Below are positions 5,677 to 7,699 of a stretch of 7,699 nt of DNA, piece by piece. How positions within the stretch are numbered: the first letter of the stretch is position 1; each line of letters starts with the position of its first letter. A program made the position numbers and the translations under genes. This stretch comes from CAZCDM01 sp964497475 (GTDB lineage Bacteria > Planctomycetota > Phycisphaerae > SM23-33). Below the pieces are notes generated by a model. That model had not been told where the DNA came from and made no database searches. It saw only the letters and a program-made list of their open reading frames with translations. The stretch spans positions 1 to 7,699 of the forward strand of contig CAZCDM010000114.1 of the NCBI GenBank assembly GCA_964497475.1, written 5' to 3'.

Positions 5677-6816
5677 ATGGCAAAAATCTGCTTCGTCACG
5701 ACGGTACACCCCCTTCACGACCATCGCTTTTTGTACAAGGAGTGTCGCGCCCTGGCCGATGCCGGCCATGAGGTGACCTTCGCCGTAACGACCGACGAGC
5801 CAGCCGTCATGAACGGCATTGACCTCGTTCCTCTGCCCAAACCCGCCAGCCGGTTCAAACGCTTCCTGAACGCGTGCAATGTCTTTGGCATGCTGCGGCG
5901 GCTTCTTCGCATCGACGCGGAGGTCTATCACCTCGTGGATGTCGAACTGCTGCCGGTCGGCCTGGCGATCAAATGGTTCACCGGCCGGCAGGTCGTCTAC
6001 GACGCCCACGAGGATATCGCTTCGTTCATGACGATGAAGTCCTACCTGCCGTTTCCCCTCGGGCACATCGCCAAGTACCTGATCGTGCTTCTGGAATGGC
6101 TGGCCGCAGCCCGGTTCGACGCGCTGGTCCTGGCCGATCCGGGCGTAGCCGAGGACCACCGCGCCATGCCCGAAGCCCGCAAGCACATTTTTTATAACGT
6201 GCCGCCGCTTTCGCTGTTCACCGGCCCGGCCACGCCGTGGAAGGACAAAGCCTACGACGTAACCTTCCTCGGTTCGATGTCTTACACGTCCGGCACGTTG
6301 GTTCTGCTCGATGCCATCGCGGAACTGCACCGGCGGGGCCGGGCGGTCCGGGCTCTGTTCATCGGCAAGCCCAGCCTGGCGCATTTCGACCAGCACGTCG
6401 CCGAACGAAACCTCCAGGAGTCTATCGAGGTCACAGGCCGACTGACGTACGACCAGATCCCCGCCCTGCTGGACTCCTGCCGCATCGGCCTGATCGGGCT
6501 GCTGGACCTTCCGAAGTTCCAGAAGAATATCGCCACTAAAATGTTCGAATACTGGGCGATGGGCCTGCCCGTGATTTCCCCCGACCTGCCGCCCGAGCGG
6601 CGATACCTCCAGCCGGGCCTCAACGGCCTGCTGGCCAAGCCGGGCCAGCCCTCCTCGTTCGCCGATGCGATCGAATCGCTCCTGTCCGATCCCGACCAGG
6701 GCCAACGGATGGGCCAACAAGCCAGATCGCATCTCATGGAGCAGGGCTGGTATGCCGAAAAGGAAATGGAGAAGCTCGCGGCGTTTTATGCCTGGCTGCT
6801 CGAACATCCACGATGA
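5677..6816 (+). CDS. GT4 family glycosyltransferase
   Basis: A 379-residue GT-B fold retaining glycosyltransferase. The N-terminal acceptor domain opens MAKICFVTTVHPLHDHRF, with RALADAGHEVTF (24-35), VYHLVDVELLPVG (83-95) and VVYDAHEDI (106-114). The C-terminal donor domain has VTFLGSMSYTSGT (195-207), ALFIGKPS (226-233), IGLIGLLDLP (270-279) and NIATKMFEYWAMGLPVI (284-300), where K288 and E291 are likely nucleotide-sugar contacts. No membrane span is convincing, so it should act in the cytoplasm or peripherally on lipid-linked intermediates. The frame is open back to a GTG at 5626, but family sequence starts at ATG 5677, which has no ribosome site. Its last codons overlap the deacetylase start in ATGA. 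It differs clearly from the WbuB-like GT4 of the leftward operon, so the two probably make different linkages; the sugars are unknown. Confidence 0.88.
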   Translation: MAKICFVTTVHPLHDHRFLYKECRALADAGHEVTFAVTTDEPAVMNGIDLVPLPKPASRFKRFLNACNVFGMLRRLLRIDAEVYHLVDVELLPVGLAIKWFTGRQVVYDAHEDIASFMTMKSYLPFPLGHIAKYLIVLLEWLAAARFDALVLADPGVAEDHRAMPEARKHIFYNVPPLSLFTGPATPWKDKAYDVTFLGSMSYTSGTLVLLDAIAELHRRGRAVRALFIGKPSLAHFDQHVAERNLQESIEVTGRLTYDQIPALLDSCRIGLIGLLDLPKFQKNIATKMFEYWAMGLPVISPDLPPERRYLQPGLNGLLAKPGQPSSFADAIESLLSDPDQGQRMGQQARSHLMEQGWYAEKEMEKLAAFYAWLLEHPR

Positions 6817-7697
6817 AGAAGCTGATCGTAAATGCAGATGACTTCGGCTACAGCCGCGAGGTGACAGATGGCATCGTCCACGCCCATCGCAACGGGTGCA
6901 TCACCAGCACGACGCTGATGGCCAACATGCCCGCCTGGGAGTACGCCGTCCAGCTCGCCGCCGAGACCCCCTCCTTGTCCGTCGGGGTGCATCTGACCCT
7001 CACGCAAGGCTATCCGGTTCTGCCTGCCGAGCAGGTCCCGTCCCTGGTAGACTCTGCGGGCCATTTCCTGGCCTATGACGAACTCGCTCGACGGGCGTGG
7101 CGATTCCAGCTCGACACAGGCGAACTCGTCGCGGAACTCTCCGCCCAGGTATCCCGATTGATCGAGGCGGGCCTTGTGCCCACCCACGCCGACAGCCATC
7201 ATCACGCGACCATGTTTCCGCAACCCTTTGTCGCCACGATGATGACCCTGAAGCAATTTCCGATCCGTCGCATGCGTACCCATCGATGTGCATTTTACAT
7301 AGCCGCCCCGGATGGAATGGTCACCACGTTTCTTTATCTGGATAAAATGAAGCGCACGCTGCGTGAAGCGCCAAAGCAGAAATACTATGACGCGTGCGAT
7401 TTCATCAGCCGTGTATTGTTGAACATTCGTTTTCCGTCCCGCCGGCTGGCCTATCATCGCGTTCTTTCTGGCAAGCCCTTCGAGTTGACTCTCGAAGACT
7501 GGGAGCGTTACGTCGCGGCTGTGCCTTCCGGCATAAGCGAGTTGGCCACGCACCCGGGCTATCCGCACACATCGCCGGAAGATTCCCCCGAAATGGCCGC
7601 CCGGCGGGTCGAAGAGCTGCACTTCTATTCCAACCCGCAAACCAAGGCGATTGCAATGGCGATGAACGTACAGCTTGTCGATTATCGCTGCGTATAA
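6813..7697 (+). CDS. ChbG/YdjC-type carbohydrate deacetylase
   Basis: A complete 294-residue member of the YdjC/ChbG family: metal-dependent, TIM-barrel-like enzymes that remove N-acetyl groups from amino sugars such as GlcNAc in oligosaccharides. The metal and catalytic signature is complete: NADDFGYS (7-14, with D9 and D10), VGVHLTLT (57-64, H60), THADSHHH (124-131, with H125, D127 and H129) and ELATHPGY (243-250, H247). No signal peptide or membrane segment is evident, so a cytoplasmic place of action is likely. Bases from about 7260 to 7440 (residues 150-210) are noticeably AT-richer (about 45-57% GC in sampled lines) than the start of the gene (about 68%). Translation is coupled to the GT4 gene by ATGA, with no ribosome site of its own. 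The linkage to glycosyltransferases suggests it trims a biosynthetic intermediate rather than serving chitobiose breakdown; this is inference. TAA is followed by only two bases of window. Confidence 0.88.
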   Translation: MKKLIVNADDFGYSREVTDGIVHAHRNGCITSTTLMANMPAWEYAVQLAAETPSLSVGVHLTLTQGYPVLPAEQVPSLVDSAGHFLAYDELARRAWRFQLDTGELVAELSAQVSRLIEAGLVPTHADSHHHATMFPQPFVATMMTLKQFPIRRMRTHRCAFYIAAPDGMVTTFLYLDKMKRTLREAPKQKYYDACDFISRVLLNIRFPSRRLAYHRVLSGKPFELTLEDWERYVAAVPSGISELATHPGYPHTSPEDSPEMAARRVEELHFYSNPQTKAIAMAMNVQLVDYRCV

Positions 7698-7699
7698 TA

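Noticed and set aside
4271..5776. 501-codon open frame antisense to the CapK-like gene
   Set aside because: It is longer than the real gene but low in complexity, rich in Val, Gly, Ala and Glu, and lacks any motif. The minus strand carries complete ANL motifs, a ribosome site and operon overlaps.
5653..6807. 384-codon open frame antisense to the second GT4 gene
   Set aside because: Composition is typical of a reverse-strand shadow and no motif is visible; the plus-strand frame has clear GT4 motifs.
6786..7640. 284-codon open frame antisense to the deacetylase gene
   Set aside because: The plus-strand frame has the full metal-site signature; the antisense frame has no family resemblance.

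Overview
The window is a 7.7 kb piece of a glycan (exopolysaccharide, O-antigen or capsule type) biosynthesis locus from a GC-rich bacterium. All six coding regions for which I see a protein family fit that theme, and genes are packed with 4-17 bp overlaps. A run of exactly 100 N (3989-4088) marks a scaffold gap, so this is draft or metagenome assembly. The taxon cannot be fixed from sequence alone. GC-rich genes mixing strong Shine-Dalgarno sites with starts that have none would be compatible with Planctomycetota among others, but that is only a guess.

Layout. (1) A rightward pair at 129-1909: a DegT/DnrJ/EryC1/StrS-type PLP aminotransferase and a small SAM-dependent methyltransferase, joined by an ATGA overlap. 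(2) A leftward trio at 5560-1906, read from high to low coordinates: a CapK/PaaK-like adenylate-forming enzyme, a WbuB-type GT4 glycosyltransferase broken by the N gap, and an ExoA-like GT2 glycosyltransferase with C-terminal membrane segments. Units 1 and 2 converge and share a palindromic CTAG that supplies both stop codons. (3) A rightward pair at 5677-7697: a second GT4 glycosyltransferase and a ChbG/YdjC-type carbohydrate deacetylase, again joined by ATGA. Units 2 and 3 diverge from a 116 bp intergenic region that holds a 12 bp perfect palindrome and a good sigma70-like promoter candidate.

Working model (inference). Three glycosyltransferases assemble a repeat unit. The aminotransferase supplies an amino sugar, and the methyltransferase decorates a sugar or other intermediate. 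The deacetylase can uncover an amine on an N-acetyl sugar, and the CapK-like enzyme activates a carboxylate that could be attached to an amine or hydroxyl. No initiating phosphoglycosyltransferase, flippase, polymerase or exporter lies in the window, so the locus must continue outside it. I see no tRNA, rRNA, CRISPR array, insertion sequence or rho-independent terminator.
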